A DNA stretch of 64,000 bases, taken from positions 558,001 through 622,000 of the forward strand of contig JAWLBB010000002.1 of the NCBI GenBank assembly GCA_041395105.1, in the 5' to 3' direction. The position numbers and the translations under genes are program-made. The notes beneath the pieces were generated by a model. It was not told where the DNA came from and made no database searches. It was given only the letters and a program-made list of their open reading frames with translations. The stretch is from Opitutaceae bacterium. Its GTDB lineage: Bacteria > Verrucomicrobiota > Verrucomicrobiia > Opitutales > Opitutaceae. Positions 33,346 to 43,594 of the stretch are shown one piece after another (positions within the stretch are counted from its first letter, which is position 1; each line of letters begins with the position of its first letter).

Positions 33346-36300
33346 TTAACGCGACAAAACCATCCGCGGGACCCCTCGAACAAACGGATGGGTGCTTTCC
33401 GAACCATCAGGCCAGTTCACGTCTATCGAGACCGGTGGATTGGCCAGCGCATAGCCAAAGAAAACGACCGGTTCGGATTGAGACAGATAGCCGGATCCCG
33501 AGTTGATCTCAGCGGACTCCACCGAACCATCCTCGAAGTGCGCGGTGATTCGCGCCCCCACTGCGGACGGGTTGCCCGTCGAACCCTTCAGGGCGACGGA
33601 AAAAGAACCAGCCGCCACCGACCCCCGGTGAGTCAGGGCGAGTACCGGTTCATTGGTCCGGGTGACCATCAGATCAGGCCACCCGTCAAGATTCCAATCG
33701 CCAAGGGTGGCCGCCCTGCCCTCGCCGCTTATGGCTATTCCACTTTGCGCCGGCGTCATCGGGACGAATCCGCCGGTCCCGTCGCCGACCAGAATCAGGC
33801 TGAGCCCTCCGTCATAGCGACCGGTCTCGACCTGCGGCCCATTGAAGTTCTGGGCCAGAAACAAATCGGTCTGCCCATCCCCGGTGAAGTCCGCCGCCAC
33901 CACGCCAAAGACCGGTGCGGTCTGGGCCATCCGCGGAAGGGGCCTAAAGGCAAAATGGCCCGAACCGTCGTTGAGGAAAACGCCTGAGGCCAGTTCGTTC
34001 GCGCTCAGGTGAAGCGAACCATCAAGCTTTTCCGGAGTGTAGATTTCAGGCAGCAGGGCGCTGGCGAACTCATTGAAGGTCGGAAACTTCTCCTTCAGAC
34101 TCGGCATCGCGAGCGAGCTGCAGCTGCGCCCACGGACGGGATAGAGATTCTCCCCTTCAAATTTCCCTTCGATGATTTGTGGGCGGCCGGTGCCTTCGAA
34201 ATCGACGTAGTAGATCTGCGCCGGGTGCTCAGCCGAAGCGTGGTACTTGGTGTTCAGTCCGACGTTTCCGGCGATATAGTCGATGGCCCCATCCCGATTG
34301 AGGTCGGCAGCCGCGAGGGAATTCCACCAACCTGTGACCTGATCGAGGCCCGCTTCGGCAGTCGCTTCCAGAAAGGGCTCCTGGTTCAGGAAGAGTCGGA
34401 GCGACATCCACTCACCGGCAAGAAGCAGATCCGGGCGGCCATCCCGGTCCACATCCGTCCAGAGCGCGGCTGTGACCATGCCAATCCGCTCCAACTGCGG
34501 ACAGATGGCCGAAGTCACGTCAACCAGGTTTCCGTCCCGGTTTTCCAGAAGGACGGAGACAGGCGCCGTCGGGTATTCACCCGGAACAACCCGTCCGCCA
34601 ATGAACAGATCGAGATCGCCATCCAGGTCGTAGTCGGCCGCCGTGACAACCCCGGCACTGAAAGAGGGCATCTTCAGACCGCCCGCCGGAACTTCCGAAA
34701 ACCGCCCCTGACCGTCATTGAGATAGACCCGGCTACGGTAGAGATCACTTCCCGGCTCCGCTTCAACGCTTCCGGAACTGACGACCAGATCGAGAGCGCC
34801 ATCCACGTTGAGATCGACCCAGACAGCCGCCATTTCCTCCAGTTCGGTCGATGCGTCCCAGGGTTGGGCATGAGGCGATCGGGCAAAGTGTCCGTTCCCG
34901 TCGTTGAGGAAGAGTGCGCCCGCCACACCCGCCGCCCCTGCCAGGAACAGATCGGCCGACCCGTCGCCGTCGGCATCACCCCAGGCCATGCCTCCGCCCA
35001 GCGTGTTCATCCGATGGGGCAGAAGTGACTGCCGGACCATATCGTTGAAGACGCGTTCCGTGTTCACAAAGTCGATACCGATCGCCTTGGCCTGGTCGGC
35101 AAAGAGTCCGCCAGTCACCGGACGGCTCTCCACCGCAGGCGCCGGCTCAACTGGACGATCGTTCGGCTCCGTGATCACGTATTGATGACCGGCCGGAAGG
35201 TCGTGGAATGTCTGGATCTGCCCATTCGGCCAGTGGATCTCGAGCTGCGTCACCACCCCTTCGTCACCGAGGCCGAAATGCATGATGGGCTCCGAGGAGG
35301 AGAGCGCGCCGCGGGCCACCGTGAGGCGGCGCGTCTGTACGCCGTTGGCCGTATGGATGACAGCCTGCGCGCCCATTCCGAATCGATTGTCGGATGTTCC
35401 CTTGAGCCGGATGGTGATCGAGTGTCCTTTCGCTCCGTCATTCCGGTAAAGGCTGACCGGAGCATCCACGTTGGTGTAGACCAGGTCGAGATCGCCGTCC
35501 CGGTCGAAGTCCGCCAGGGCCGAACCATAGCTGACCCCGGTATGATCGAGCCCCCATTCCTTCTGCACCTTCTGGAATCGCAGGTCGCCGAGATTGCGGA
35601 AGGTCAGGTTGGTCTCGTTCAACGGCGGACTGGCCTTCATGACCGCGGCCCGCTCTTCCTGACTGCCCAGAGTCTTCATCACGTTGAGAAGGTCGGAATT
35701 GGTGAAGCTGCGAACCATCCCGTTGGTCACGTGGAGATCGACCCAGCCGTCGTTGTCCAGGTCCTCAAACCTCAGGGACCAGGTCCAGTCGGTGCTGCTC
35801 ATCCCGGTCATTTTGGCCACTTCCCAGAACCGGTCGGTTCCGGAGTTAACGAAGACCGCGTTCTTCATATACTGCGGGGTGACCAGCATGTCCATGTAAT
35901 CGACCAGCCCGCCCATGTCGCCCATGGTGACCTTTGACTTGAAATGGGTGGTGCCGGCCATGTCGGCCACGATGAAATCGAAGAGCCCGTCATTGTTGAT
36001 GTCGGCTGCATCCGAGCCCATGGAAAACCATGGGATGTGGGCGAGCGCCGATGCCGTCACCTCGGTGAATGTTCCATCCCCGTTATTCCGATACAGGAAA
36101 TCGGGTGCGGAGAAATCATTGGCGATGTAGAGGTCGGCCCAGCCGTCGCCGTTAGCGTCGAACCAGTTCGCCGAATGGGTGTGGGCGGGGTCTCGGGAGA
36201 TACCCGCGGGAACGGAGACGTCCTCAAAAGTGCCGTCGCCACGGTTTCTGTAGAGATGCGAGACCTCCCCGTCCGGGGAAGCCGTGGCGTTAAGGACGTT

Positions 36301-36924
36301 GGCCGCGACAAAGACATCGAGCCACCCGTCCCGGTCGTAATCCTCGAAGGCGCCGACCACGCTGCCCGATACCAGATCGAGCCCCGCCTCCGCGGCGGCC
36401 TCGGTGAAGACTCCATTCCCGTCGTTGAGGAAAAGAAGATTGGGCGCATTGAAACGGCAGACGTAGAGGTCGGGAAATCCGTCGTTGTTGACATCGGCAA
36501 AGGTCGCCCCGGTCTTCCAGGCGTCGTCGACCGGTCCGGCCACGCCCGCCTCCGCCGTCACATCCTCGAACCTGAATGGTGCCACCTGTCGGAAGAGCTG
36601 ATTCGGGCGACACTTGTTGACAATATAGAGATCCACCCAACCGTCCCTGTCCACATCGGCTACGGCCACGCCGGTTCCGATCGCCCCGGCGGAGAACTCA
36701 GTGTAGAGCGCACCCCACATCCGCGGATCATCATAGGGATTTTCATTCCGGAGGCCGGATACCTCAGGCGGGATCAGGGAAAAGCCCATGCCCTCCCCCG
36801 GACCGCTTCGGGCTGCAAAGGGCGTGGATTCCAGATTCGCGCTGGCTCCGGCGAACAGAGTATGCTGGGCAATGAGGATTCCGGCACAGAAGGCCAGAGC
36901 TGAACGTTGGGATACGGTCTTCAT
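33346..36924 (-). CDS. Secreted FG-GAP/VCBS repeat protein with two ASPIC/UnbV modules (paralogue 1)
   Basis: A 1192-residue secreted protein with signal peptide MKTVSQRSALAFCAGILIAQ...AGASA. It is built as two similar halves. Residues about 85-490 hold FG-GAP/VCBS repeats with Ca-binding DVDRDGWVDLY, DVNNDGFPDLY, DYDRDGWLDVF and DANGDGWADLY, and residues about 500-590 an ASPIC/UnbV module (NRFGMGAQAVIHTANG...GALSSSEPIMHFGLGD). Another repeat set fills 620-1100, and a final ASPIC-like module (GNPSAVGARITAHFEDGSVE) ends the protein. The repeats should fold as two calcium-stabilised beta-propellers. No anchor is visible, so it is periplasmic or extracellular. It is divergent from a paralogue of nearly equal length. 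Known relatives (CRTAC1-like) bind surfaces or matrix; the ligand is unknown. Confidence 0.85.
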   Translation of the reverse strand: MKTVSQRSALAFCAGILIAQHTLFAGASANLESTPFAARSGPGEGMGFSLIPPEVSGLRNENPYDDPRMWGALYTEFSAGAIGTGVAVADVDRDGWVDLYIVNKCRPNQLFRQVAPFRFEDVTAEAGVAGPVDDAWKTGATFADVNNDGFPDLYVCRFNAPNLLFLNDGNGVFTEAAAEAGLDLVSGSVVGAFEDYDRDGWLDVFVAANVLNATASPDGEVSHLYRNRGDGTFEDVSVPAGISRDPAHTHSANWFDANGDGWADLYIANDFSAPDFLYRNNGDGTFTEVTASALAHIPWFSMGSDAADINNDGLFDFIVADMAGTTHFKSKVTMGDMGGLVDYMDMLVTPQYMKNAVFVNSGTDRFWEVAKMTGMSSTDWTWSLRFEDLDNDGWVDLHVTNGMVRSFTNSDLLNVMKTLGSQEERAAVMKASPPLNETNLTFRNLGDLRFQKVQKEWGLDHTGVSYGSALADFDRDGDLDLVYTNVDAPVSLYRNDGAKGHSITIRLKGTSDNRFGMGAQAVIHTANGVQTRRLTVARGALSSSEPIMHFGLGDEGVVTQLEIHWPNGQIQTFHDLPAGHQYVITEPNDRPVEPAPAVESRPVTGGLFADQAKAIGIDFVNTERVFNDMVRQSLLPHRMNTLGGGMAWGDADGDGSADLFLAGAAGVAGALFLNDGNGHFARSPHAQPWDASTELEEMAAVWVDLNVDGALDLVVSSGSVEAEPGSDLYRSRVYLNDGQGRFSEVPAGGLKMPSFSAGVVTAADYDLDGDLDLFIGGRVVPGEYPTAPVSVLLENRDGNLVDVTSAICPQLERIGMVTAALWTDVDRDGRPDLLLAGEWMSLRLFLNQEPFLEATAEAGLDQVTGWWNSLAAADLNRDGAIDYIAGNVGLNTKYHASAEHPAQIYYVDFEGTGRPQIIEGKFEGENLYPVRGRSCSSLAMPSLKEKFPTFNEFASALLPEIYTPEKLDGSLHLSANELASGVFLNDGSGHFAFRPLPRMAQTAPVFGVVAADFTGDGQTDLFLAQNFNGPQVETGRYDGGLSLILVGDGTGGFVPMTPAQSGIAISGEGRAATLGDWNLDGWPDLMVTRTNEPVLALTHRGSVAAGSFSVALKGSTGNPSAVGARITAHFEDGSVESAEINSGSGYLSQSEPVVFFGYALANPPVSIDVNWPDGSESTHPFVRGVPRMVLSR

Positions 36925-37318
36925 GAGGGTAGGTGGAATCCGCTATTCTCAGCAATTTCACGGAGAGATCCAACCGTAATCTGCGAAGCGACAGAGTTAT
37001 TCCGACTCTGTAGGACGTTCGGCCGCCGGGTGCAGCCGCCCCGGCTTGTCGCGGCGTAGTGTCGGCGAAGCCGGGTCTCTTGGGGCGTTTCGACTCGCCA
37101 CGGTAAACCCGGCAAGAGACTGGGTTCGACAGGCTCACCACAGGTGCCGGGGCTACACTGGATCGGAGCAGTTTGATGTAGCAGTCGCGCTCTGCCGGGG
37201 CTGCACGCCCGCAAACGTGCCGACGCACCGATGCGACATCTGCATCTATGCAACCTCCCCCCTCACTCTGCTTGTTGTGCTTTGACCCGGACCCCCGATC
37301 CGCCAATAGTCTGTCGCC
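36925..37318. other. Divergent intergenic region with several inverted repeats
   Basis: This 394-base gap separates the two FG-GAP paralogues. CCGGCTT (37041-37047) pairs with AAGCCGG (37068-37074), and GTCTCTTG (37075-37082) with CAAGAGAC (37113-37120). A GATGTAGCAGTCGCGCTCTG word near 37174 recalls the TGTAG repeats elsewhere in the window. No open frame here looks like a gene. Promoters for both large genes must lie within it. Confidence 0.5.
37282..37309 (+). promoter_or_regulatory. Candidate promoter for FG-GAP paralogue 2
   Basis: TTGACC (37282-37287) and CAATAG (37304-37309) are 16 bases apart. Transcription would start within a few bases of the ATG at 37319, implying a nearly leaderless message; no ribosome binding site is visible there. 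Confidence 0.3.
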
Positions 37319-40300
37319 ATGTCCGTCACCGCCCGCGACTCCCCGGCTGCCCGCTCCGCAAGGACCTTCGGACAGGTGATCGCCATCGCGCTCACCGTCG
37401 TCACCTCGACCGTCCCCTCCACCCTCCGGGCGGGGGACCCCAACGGACTCGTCAAAGCCCCCCTTTCCCTTCAACCCGCATCAGAGGCCCCAACCCTGTT
37501 TTCCGAACTCTCTGCGGCCGAAACCGGAGTTGTCACGGAAAACAACTACGCCGACCCAAGGATGTGGTGGGAGCTCTACCAGGAGTTTTCGGTCGGAGCG
37601 ATGGGCACCGGGGTGGCCATCGGCGACTACGACCACGATGGACGGCCCGACCTCTTCATCGTCAGCAAGACGGAGAGCTGTCGTCTTTTCCGCAATCTCG
37701 GCAAATGGAAGTTCGAGGACGTGACCGAGGCCGCCGGTGTAGCCGACCAGGATAAGGACGCGGCCGTCTGGAAGCAGGGTGCGGTGTTTGTCGACATCGA
37801 CAACGACGGTCGACTCGACCTTTACCTCTGCCGGTTCGGCGCACCCAACCGCCTCTACATGAATCAGGGCGACGGCTCCTTCACCGAGGAAGCCGCCCAA
37901 CGGGGTCTCGCGGTGGCCGACGCCAGCGGGATGGCCGCCTTCGCCGATTACGACCGGGACGGATGGCTCGACCTCTACCTGCAGACCAATCTGCTCGACG
38001 TGACGAAAGAGCCCGAGGGCCAGCCCGATCGCCTCTTTCACAATCGGGGAGACGGGTCCTTTGAGGAAGTCGGCTTGCCGGCCGGCATTTCGGGCCGGAG
38101 CCAGGGACACTCCGCCATCTGGTGGGACTATGACGACGACGGTTGGCCCGACCTCTATGTCGCCAACGATTTCGCCCCTCCCGACCGTCTCTACCGGAAC
38201 AACCGGGACGGCACCTTCACCGATGTCATCGACCGGGTCGTCCCCCATACGCCCTATTCTTCGATGGGGTCGGACCTCGGGGATATCAATAATGATGGCT
38301 GGATGGACCTGATGGTGGCGGACATGTCGGCGAGCACCCACGAAGCCGACCAGCGCGGGATGGCCGATTCGCGGGTCCGCAGTGCCCTCTCCACCCCCGA
38401 CGACGGCTCCGCGACCGCCCCCCAGTTTCTTCGGAACGCCCTTTACCTGAATACCGGGACCGGGCGTTGTCTCGAGGCCGCCACCCTGGCCGGTCTCGGG
38501 GCCACGGACTGGACCTGGTCCATCCGCTGGGAGGACCTCGACAACGACGGCTGGATCGATATCCACGTGACCAACGGCATGAACCGGGAGCAGCATAACG
38601 CGGATCTGCTCATGAGCATGATGACTGCGGAAAGTCCGACGGAGCGAATCCGCCTGATGCGGGAAAGCCCGATCCTGGCGGAGCGAAACCTGGTCTTTCG
38701 CAATCACGGAAACCTTGTCTTTGAGGAGACCGGGACCCGTTGGGGTCTGGGCAAGTCAGGCGTGAGTTTCGGAGCGGCTTTCGGAGATCTCGACGGGGAT
38801 GGCGACCTCGATCTCGTCCATACCAACTACCAGGAGGGCGCCACCGTTCTGCGTAATGAATCCCCCTCGGGCCATCGCGTGATCATCGAGCTGCGCGGCA
38901 CCCGCTCCAACCGATTCGGGCTCGGCGCCCGCGTCAGGATCAAAACCCGTTCGGGAACACAGGTGCGCCAGCTCACCTCGGCCCGCGGTTATCTTTCCAG
39001 CAGCGAACCCATTGTCCATTTCGGTCTGGGCGATGAGGAAACCATCGATCAACTGATCATTGATTGGCCAAGTGGTCATCGGCAGGAATTCAGTGATCTC
39101 GCCGCCGACCAACGCCTGACCATCACCGAACCGGATGAACCCGTCCATTCGACGACGGATGACCCTGCCGTGGAAGTCAGGCAATTCACGGAGGTCGGCG
39201 AAGCCATCGGATTCTCCCTGCAGTCGCGGGAGGCTGCCGTCGATGGCACCATGCCCCAACCCCTGCTGCCCGTTCGGCTCCACCGCCGGGGACCGGCATT
39301 GGCCGTCGGCGACCTGACCGGAGACGGCATGGATGACCTCGTCCTGGGAGGAACCCCGACCGATCCCGCCCGTATCCTGGTGACCGGGACCGCCGGCCGG
39401 TTCACCCCGGTCAATCCGCCCGGATTCGTGGAGACCTCTCCGCTGAATGACGGCCCCATCCTGGTTTTCGACGCCAACGGAGACGGGCGGAATGATCTTC
39501 TGATAACCCGAGGCGGCGCCAATTTGCCCGCCGGGGCCCCCGCCTACCAACCCAGGCTTTTCCTGAATACCGGGCAGGGCCTCGCTCCCGCCCCCAAGGA
39601 TGCCCTCCCGAGGCTGACCATGAGCGTCGGCACGGTGGTGTCCGCCGACTTCAACCGGGACGGAAAGCTCGATCTCTTCATCGGCGCACGGGTGCTGCCG
39701 GGACTCTACCCCCTCGCCCCGCGGAGCGCGCTTCTGCTGAACCGAGGTGGACGATTCGAAGATGCAACCGACACCCTCGCCCCCGGCCTGCGCCAGATCG
39801 GGATGGTCACTGCCGCCCTCTGGAGCGATGTCGATGATGACGGATGGATCGACCTGCTCATCGCAGTGGAATGGGGCGGCGTCTCCTTCTGGAAAAACCG
39901 TGACGGGGCGGGCTTCGCAGACGTCTCAACCGAATCCGGGTTTTCCGCCTCCGGGTCGGGCTGGTGGACCTCCCTGACCGCGGCCGACTTCAACGGCGAC
40001 GGGAGGACCGATTATGTGGCCGGTAATCTCGGATTGAATACGCTTCATCAACCGACGCCAGACCACCCTTCCCTTCTCTACTTCGGCGATTTTTCCGGAA
40101 ACGGAACCGACGAGATCGTCGAGGGCTATTTCGAAGTGGACAAGCTCTATCCCAGGAGGACCCGGGCCGAACTCGGACGACGAATCCGGCCGATTCTCAA
40201 AAGATTTCCGCGCAACGACACCTTCGCCGCCGCCACCCTCGATGAGATCTTCGGCGCAGACGATCTGGCAACGGCGGAGCGCTTCGCCGCCACCGAGGCC

Positions 40301-40945
40301 CGCAGTGGTGTATTCCTCAGTCAGGCCGACGGAACCCACCTCTTCAGCCCACTCCCGCGCATCGCTCAGATCGCCCCCCTTCAGGGCATCGCGGCCGGCG
40401 ACGTCGACGGCGACGGTCATGCCGATATCTACGCGCTTCAGAACTCCTACGCACCCGATCTTTCGATCGGTCGGTTTGATGGTGGTATCAGCCAGCTTCT
40501 CAAAGGAGATGGAAACGGGACTTTCAGCCCAGTCGCCCCGGTCAAGAGCCGGCTGATCGTACCCGGCGATGCCAAGGCCCTTGTCGTTGCGGATTTCGAC
40601 GACAACGGATGGCCCGATTTCCTCGTCACCCGAAACAACGGGACAACCCTGGCCTTCCGGAACCGAGGAACTCCCGGGCACCACGCATTCCAAGTCAGAC
40701 TGAAGGGGCCTCCGGGAAATCCGACCGGCATCGGGGCCCGCATCACGGTGATTCTCGCCGACGGCACTCTCCAGTGCGGCGAAATCCATGCCGGATCGGG
40801 TCTGGTCAGTCAGTCGACTGCGGGGGTCTTTTTCGGTTTCGCCGAGGGTAACCCGCCGCGAGAAATCCGAATCCGCTGGCCCGATGGGGAAGAAACCCGA
40901 CCTTCGTTCGAGCCCGGGAAAGCACGGGTGGTCTACGACTTCTGA
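37319..40945 (+). CDS. Secreted FG-GAP/VCBS repeat protein with two ASPIC/UnbV modules (paralogue 2)
   Basis: A 1208-residue protein with the same plan as the divergent neighbour. A signal sequence (residues 15-39, FGQVIAIALTVVTSTVPSTL ending in RAG) comes first. FG-GAP repeats follow with DYDHDGRPDLF, DIDNDGRLDLYLCRFGAPNR, DYDRDGWLDLY and DYDDDGWPDLYVANDFAPPD. The first ASPIC/UnbV module (NRFGLGARVRIKTRSGTQVR...YLSSSEPIVHFGLGD) is at about 520-605, then a second repeat set, then a terminal ASPIC-like module (GNPTGIGARITVILADG). Shared order and length with paralogue 1 point to an inverted duplication. It is followed after 34 bases by a polytopic membrane protein gene on the same strand. Extracellular or periplasmic; function unknown. 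Confidence 0.85.
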   Translation: MSVTARDSPAARSARTFGQVIAIALTVVTSTVPSTLRAGDPNGLVKAPLSLQPASEAPTLFSELSAAETGVVTENNYADPRMWWELYQEFSVGAMGTGVAIGDYDHDGRPDLFIVSKTESCRLFRNLGKWKFEDVTEAAGVADQDKDAAVWKQGAVFVDIDNDGRLDLYLCRFGAPNRLYMNQGDGSFTEEAAQRGLAVADASGMAAFADYDRDGWLDLYLQTNLLDVTKEPEGQPDRLFHNRGDGSFEEVGLPAGISGRSQGHSAIWWDYDDDGWPDLYVANDFAPPDRLYRNNRDGTFTDVIDRVVPHTPYSSMGSDLGDINNDGWMDLMVADMSASTHEADQRGMADSRVRSALSTPDDGSATAPQFLRNALYLNTGTGRCLEAATLAGLGATDWTWSIRWEDLDNDGWIDIHVTNGMNREQHNADLLMSMMTAESPTERIRLMRESPILAERNLVFRNHGNLVFEETGTRWGLGKSGVSFGAAFGDLDGDGDLDLVHTNYQEGATVLRNESPSGHRVIIELRGTRSNRFGLGARVRIKTRSGTQVRQLTSARGYLSSSEPIVHFGLGDEETIDQLIIDWPSGHRQEFSDLAADQRLTITEPDEPVHSTTDDPAVEVRQFTEVGEAIGFSLQSREAAVDGTMPQPLLPVRLHRRGPALAVGDLTGDGMDDLVLGGTPTDPARILVTGTAGRFTPVNPPGFVETSPLNDGPILVFDANGDGRNDLLITRGGANLPAGAPAYQPRLFLNTGQGLAPAPKDALPRLTMSVGTVVSADFNRDGKLDLFIGARVLPGLYPLAPRSALLLNRGGRFEDATDTLAPGLRQIGMVTAALWSDVDDDGWIDLLIAVEWGGVSFWKNRDGAGFADVSTESGFSASGSGWWTSLTAADFNGDGRTDYVAGNLGLNTLHQPTPDHPSLLYFGDFSGNGTDEIVEGYFEVDKLYPRRTRAELGRRIRPILKRFPRNDTFAAATLDEIFGADDLATAERFAATEARSGVFLSQADGTHLFSPLPRIAQIAPLQGIAAGDVDGDGHADIYALQNSYAPDLSIGRFDGGISQLLKGDGNGTFSPVAPVKSRLIVPGDAKALVVADFDDNGWPDFLVTRNNGTTLAFRNRGTPGHHAFQVRLKGPPGNPTGIGARITVILADGTLQCGEIHAGSGLVSQSTAGVFFGFAEGNPPREIRIRWPDGEETRPSFEPGKARVVYDF

Positions 40946-40979
40946 ACAGCGGTGACATCCGGATGTTGCCAGTCTCCCG

Positions 40980-43514
40980 ATGACGTCTAGGGTCGTCCCC
41001 GTGCCGCCTGTTATTGATTCGAGAACCAACCTTCCCCGATGGATCTCCCATTTCTGGATACTGGTTCCGGCCCTCGCAGCCGGATGGCTGATCTGGACAA
41101 CGGTTGTCCGGATCCGGCACATCGAGGTGATCAGCGATATCTCCCGGGAAGTGCTCGTGGCCGATCCGTCCACTCCCACCGGGTACGCCGACGGTCTGCG
41201 CAGGATGGTCCCTCCAGAGCGGGTCATTGAGAGTTCCCGTTGGATCATTGAAACGCAGGAGATGGTCCATCAGGGCAATTGGCGTCTGCGTCACCTCGAC
41301 CTCGACAATGCACCCGACGGCCGCGCCGTGCGCACCCAGTCGGCCTACCGCTGGTGGCTCGCGGGGCTGGCCTGGCTGGATCATCTTCTTTCCGGCAGCA
41401 CTTTCGGAGAATCAGTCGAACGAGCGGCTCTCTATGCCGACCCGGTTCTTCACCTGCTCCTCCTCGTCAGCCTGTCGGTGCTGATCGCATCGCGCTACGG
41501 ACCCCTCCCTGCGGCCGTCGCGGCCGTCGCCCTGGTTGGGTTCTTCCCCCTGGCCGGATCCTTCCAGCCGGGAATTCCGGCCGATCTCGGAATCGCCCTC
41601 GCCTGCCTGCTCTGGAGTGTACTTCCCATCACCTCCGGCCTCCACACCCTTCAGGCTCCGAAGCCCGAATCCATCGACGGTCCGAACGCAGGCCGGATTG
41701 CGTCCCGAAATCGGATAACCCGGAAGTCTTTCTTCGCCGCAGGGATCTTCGGGGGACTCGGCCTCTGGATCGATCTTCCCGGACAGTCACTCGTATTGGC
41801 CGGCCTCGGAATCGGAGGCATCCTGGCCGCCTGGCGCCGGCATCGACGCGCCGAGGGTTCACCCTTCGATGAAGCTCTCGTCATCCCGTGGAGAGCCTGG
41901 GCCGTGGGCGGGGCCATCGCCACCTGCGCGGCCTATCTGCTCGAACGCTATCCGGGAGAGTTGAGCTGGCTGCCGACGGACGGAGTCCATTGGATCCACG
42001 CCCTGGGTTGGCTCGCACTGGGAGAGCTTCTCAAGCGGGCGGACGACTGGGGTCGGGCTGGACAATGGCCCCGGGAGCCGCGCGGTATCGGGTTGACCAC
42101 GGCAGCTGCGGCAATCCTTGCCGGAACCCTCCTTCTGCTGGCTTATCGGCCGGGAATCGAACCGTTTGTGGGCGGTCTTTCTTCCTGGCGGATGACGTCG
42201 CTTCCGGGCAGTCCAGTTGCCGACAGCTTTCAAAGCTGGCTTCATCGCAACGGCTTCTCTGCGATGCTGCGGGCGACCCTGGTTCCTCTCCTCATCCTCA
42301 TTCCCGCTCTCTGGATAATCCCGCGGGATCGATCCTCGGACAATCGGCGCCTCGTCCTGGTGCTGCTCATGGGGCCGTTGGTCCTGTTGATCGCCCTGGC
42401 CAGCCTCCAGCTGCGAGTGTGGAATGCAGTGGACGCCATGCTTCTCGTCGTCCTGATCGTGGTCGTCACGCCCGCACGAGGTCGGGACAGGATTCCGACG
42501 GGAAAATGGTCGATCTCAATGTCGTTTCTCGCGGCGCTGCTGTTCGCCCCGGGTCTGCTTCTCCTTCATGTCCGCACAGGCTACGCAAATCCCAAGGAAT
42601 TGAATCAGACCGAGGCGGAATTCGTGGTCGAACGCAATCTCGCCCACTGGTTGGCACGACGAGCCGGACCGGAGGGCGTCACCGTGCTGGCGGCGCCCCA
42701 GCTCACTGCGTCACTTGCCTACTACGGAAGCCTCAGAGGCTTGGGAACCCTCCATCCGGAAAACAACGACGGGGTGGCCGCAGCGATTCGCATCGCCAGT
42801 TCGACCTCCAACATGGAATCACAGGCACTCCTGGAGAAGCGTGGCGTGACCCACGTCATCATCCCGTCCTGGGATTCGGGCCTGACCGATTATGCGCGGA
42901 TCGGGTCAGGGGTGCCCAGCGGCACCTTTGTCGCCCTTCTCAATCGATGGGAACTGCCACCCACCATACGCCCCGTGGTGTATCCGATGCCACGCATTCC
43001 GGGATGGGAAGGCCAGGCCGTCACCGTTTTCGAGGTGGTCGAGGAGCAGGATCCGGCCGATGCGCTCAGCCGGCTCGCCGAGTATTTCATCGAGATGGGG
43101 GAGATCGAACGGGCCACCGCTTACCGCACTGAGCTCGGCAATTTCCCGGCCAGCCTCGGGGCCATCGCCGCCCTTGGCCAAATCGCCATGGCAAAGGGCG
43201 ACACCGCCGCGTTTTCATCCGTCATGGACCTGGCCGTTCCCTACACCGAAGGCGGGGCCGCCCGTTCCATGCCGTGGGACCGACGGGTAAGCCTGGCCAT
43301 CGTCCTGACCCAGGGAAAGCAGCGGGAACTGGCACGGGAGCAGGTCGAGGCCTGCCTGAAGCGGACAACCGAGGCCAATCTGCGCTCACTCACTCCGAGT
43401 TCACTCTTCCGCTTTCTTCTGCTCTGCAGGATGTTCAACCTGGAAATCCCCGACCCGGATCTGGGCGCGAAGGCTCGGTCCATGGTCCCGCCGGACCTGC
43501 GGGAGAGGTTGTAG
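40980..43514 (+). CDS. Polytopic membrane protein with soluble C-terminal domain, GT-C-like layout
   Basis: An 844-residue protein. One helix (about residues 22-42, SHFWILVPALAAGWLIWTTV) is followed by a large non-cytoplasmic loop of about 100 residues with GNWRLRHLDLDNAPDGRAVR and YRWWLAGLAWLDHLL, then about ten more helices up to residue 540, then a soluble domain of about 300 residues that may be TPR-like near its end (ALSRLAEYFIEMGEIERATA). A long first loop before a helix bundle and a soluble tail is the layout of GT-C transferases such as oligosaccharyltransferase STT3/PglB. No catalytic motif is certain, so this is a guess from topology. It lies 34 bases after the FG-GAP paralogue 2 gene, suggesting co-transcription. 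Confidence 0.7.
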   Translation: MTSRVVPVPPVIDSRTNLPRWISHFWILVPALAAGWLIWTTVVRIRHIEVISDISREVLVADPSTPTGYADGLRRMVPPERVIESSRWIIETQEMVHQGNWRLRHLDLDNAPDGRAVRTQSAYRWWLAGLAWLDHLLSGSTFGESVERAALYADPVLHLLLLVSLSVLIASRYGPLPAAVAAVALVGFFPLAGSFQPGIPADLGIALACLLWSVLPITSGLHTLQAPKPESIDGPNAGRIASRNRITRKSFFAAGIFGGLGLWIDLPGQSLVLAGLGIGGILAAWRRHRRAEGSPFDEALVIPWRAWAVGGAIATCAAYLLERYPGELSWLPTDGVHWIHALGWLALGELLKRADDWGRAGQWPREPRGIGLTTAAAAILAGTLLLLAYRPGIEPFVGGLSSWRMTSLPGSPVADSFQSWLHRNGFSAMLRATLVPLLILIPALWIIPRDRSSDNRRLVLVLLMGPLVLLIALASLQLRVWNAVDAMLLVVLIVVVTPARGRDRIPTGKWSISMSFLAALLFAPGLLLLHVRTGYANPKELNQTEAEFVVERNLAHWLARRAGPEGVTVLAAPQLTASLAYYGSLRGLGTLHPENNDGVAAAIRIASSTSNMESQALLEKRGVTHVIIPSWDSGLTDYARIGSGVPSGTFVALLNRWELPPTIRPVVYPMPRIPGWEGQAVTVFEVVEEQDPADALSRLAEYFIEMGEIERATAYRTELGNFPASLGAIAALGQIAMAKGDTAAFSSVMDLAVPYTEGGAARSMPWDRRVSLAIVLTQGKQRELAREQVEACLKRTTEANLRSLTPSSLFRFLLLCRMFNLEIPDPDLGAKARSMVPPDLRERL

Positions 43515-43594
43515 CAGGGGGGCCGGCAACCGAGTCGCCATGCAGGGTAGGCTCTACCAGCAGGAGGACCCAGAGAAACCTGTTTCTCGCAACC

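Noticed and set aside
38300..38700. Tandem DNA repeats in the FG-GAP genes as a CRISPR or minisatellite
   Set aside because: The periodicity comes from protein-level DxDxDG calcium loops with variable DNA; there are no identical repeats or spacers. No CRISPR array was found anywhere in the window.
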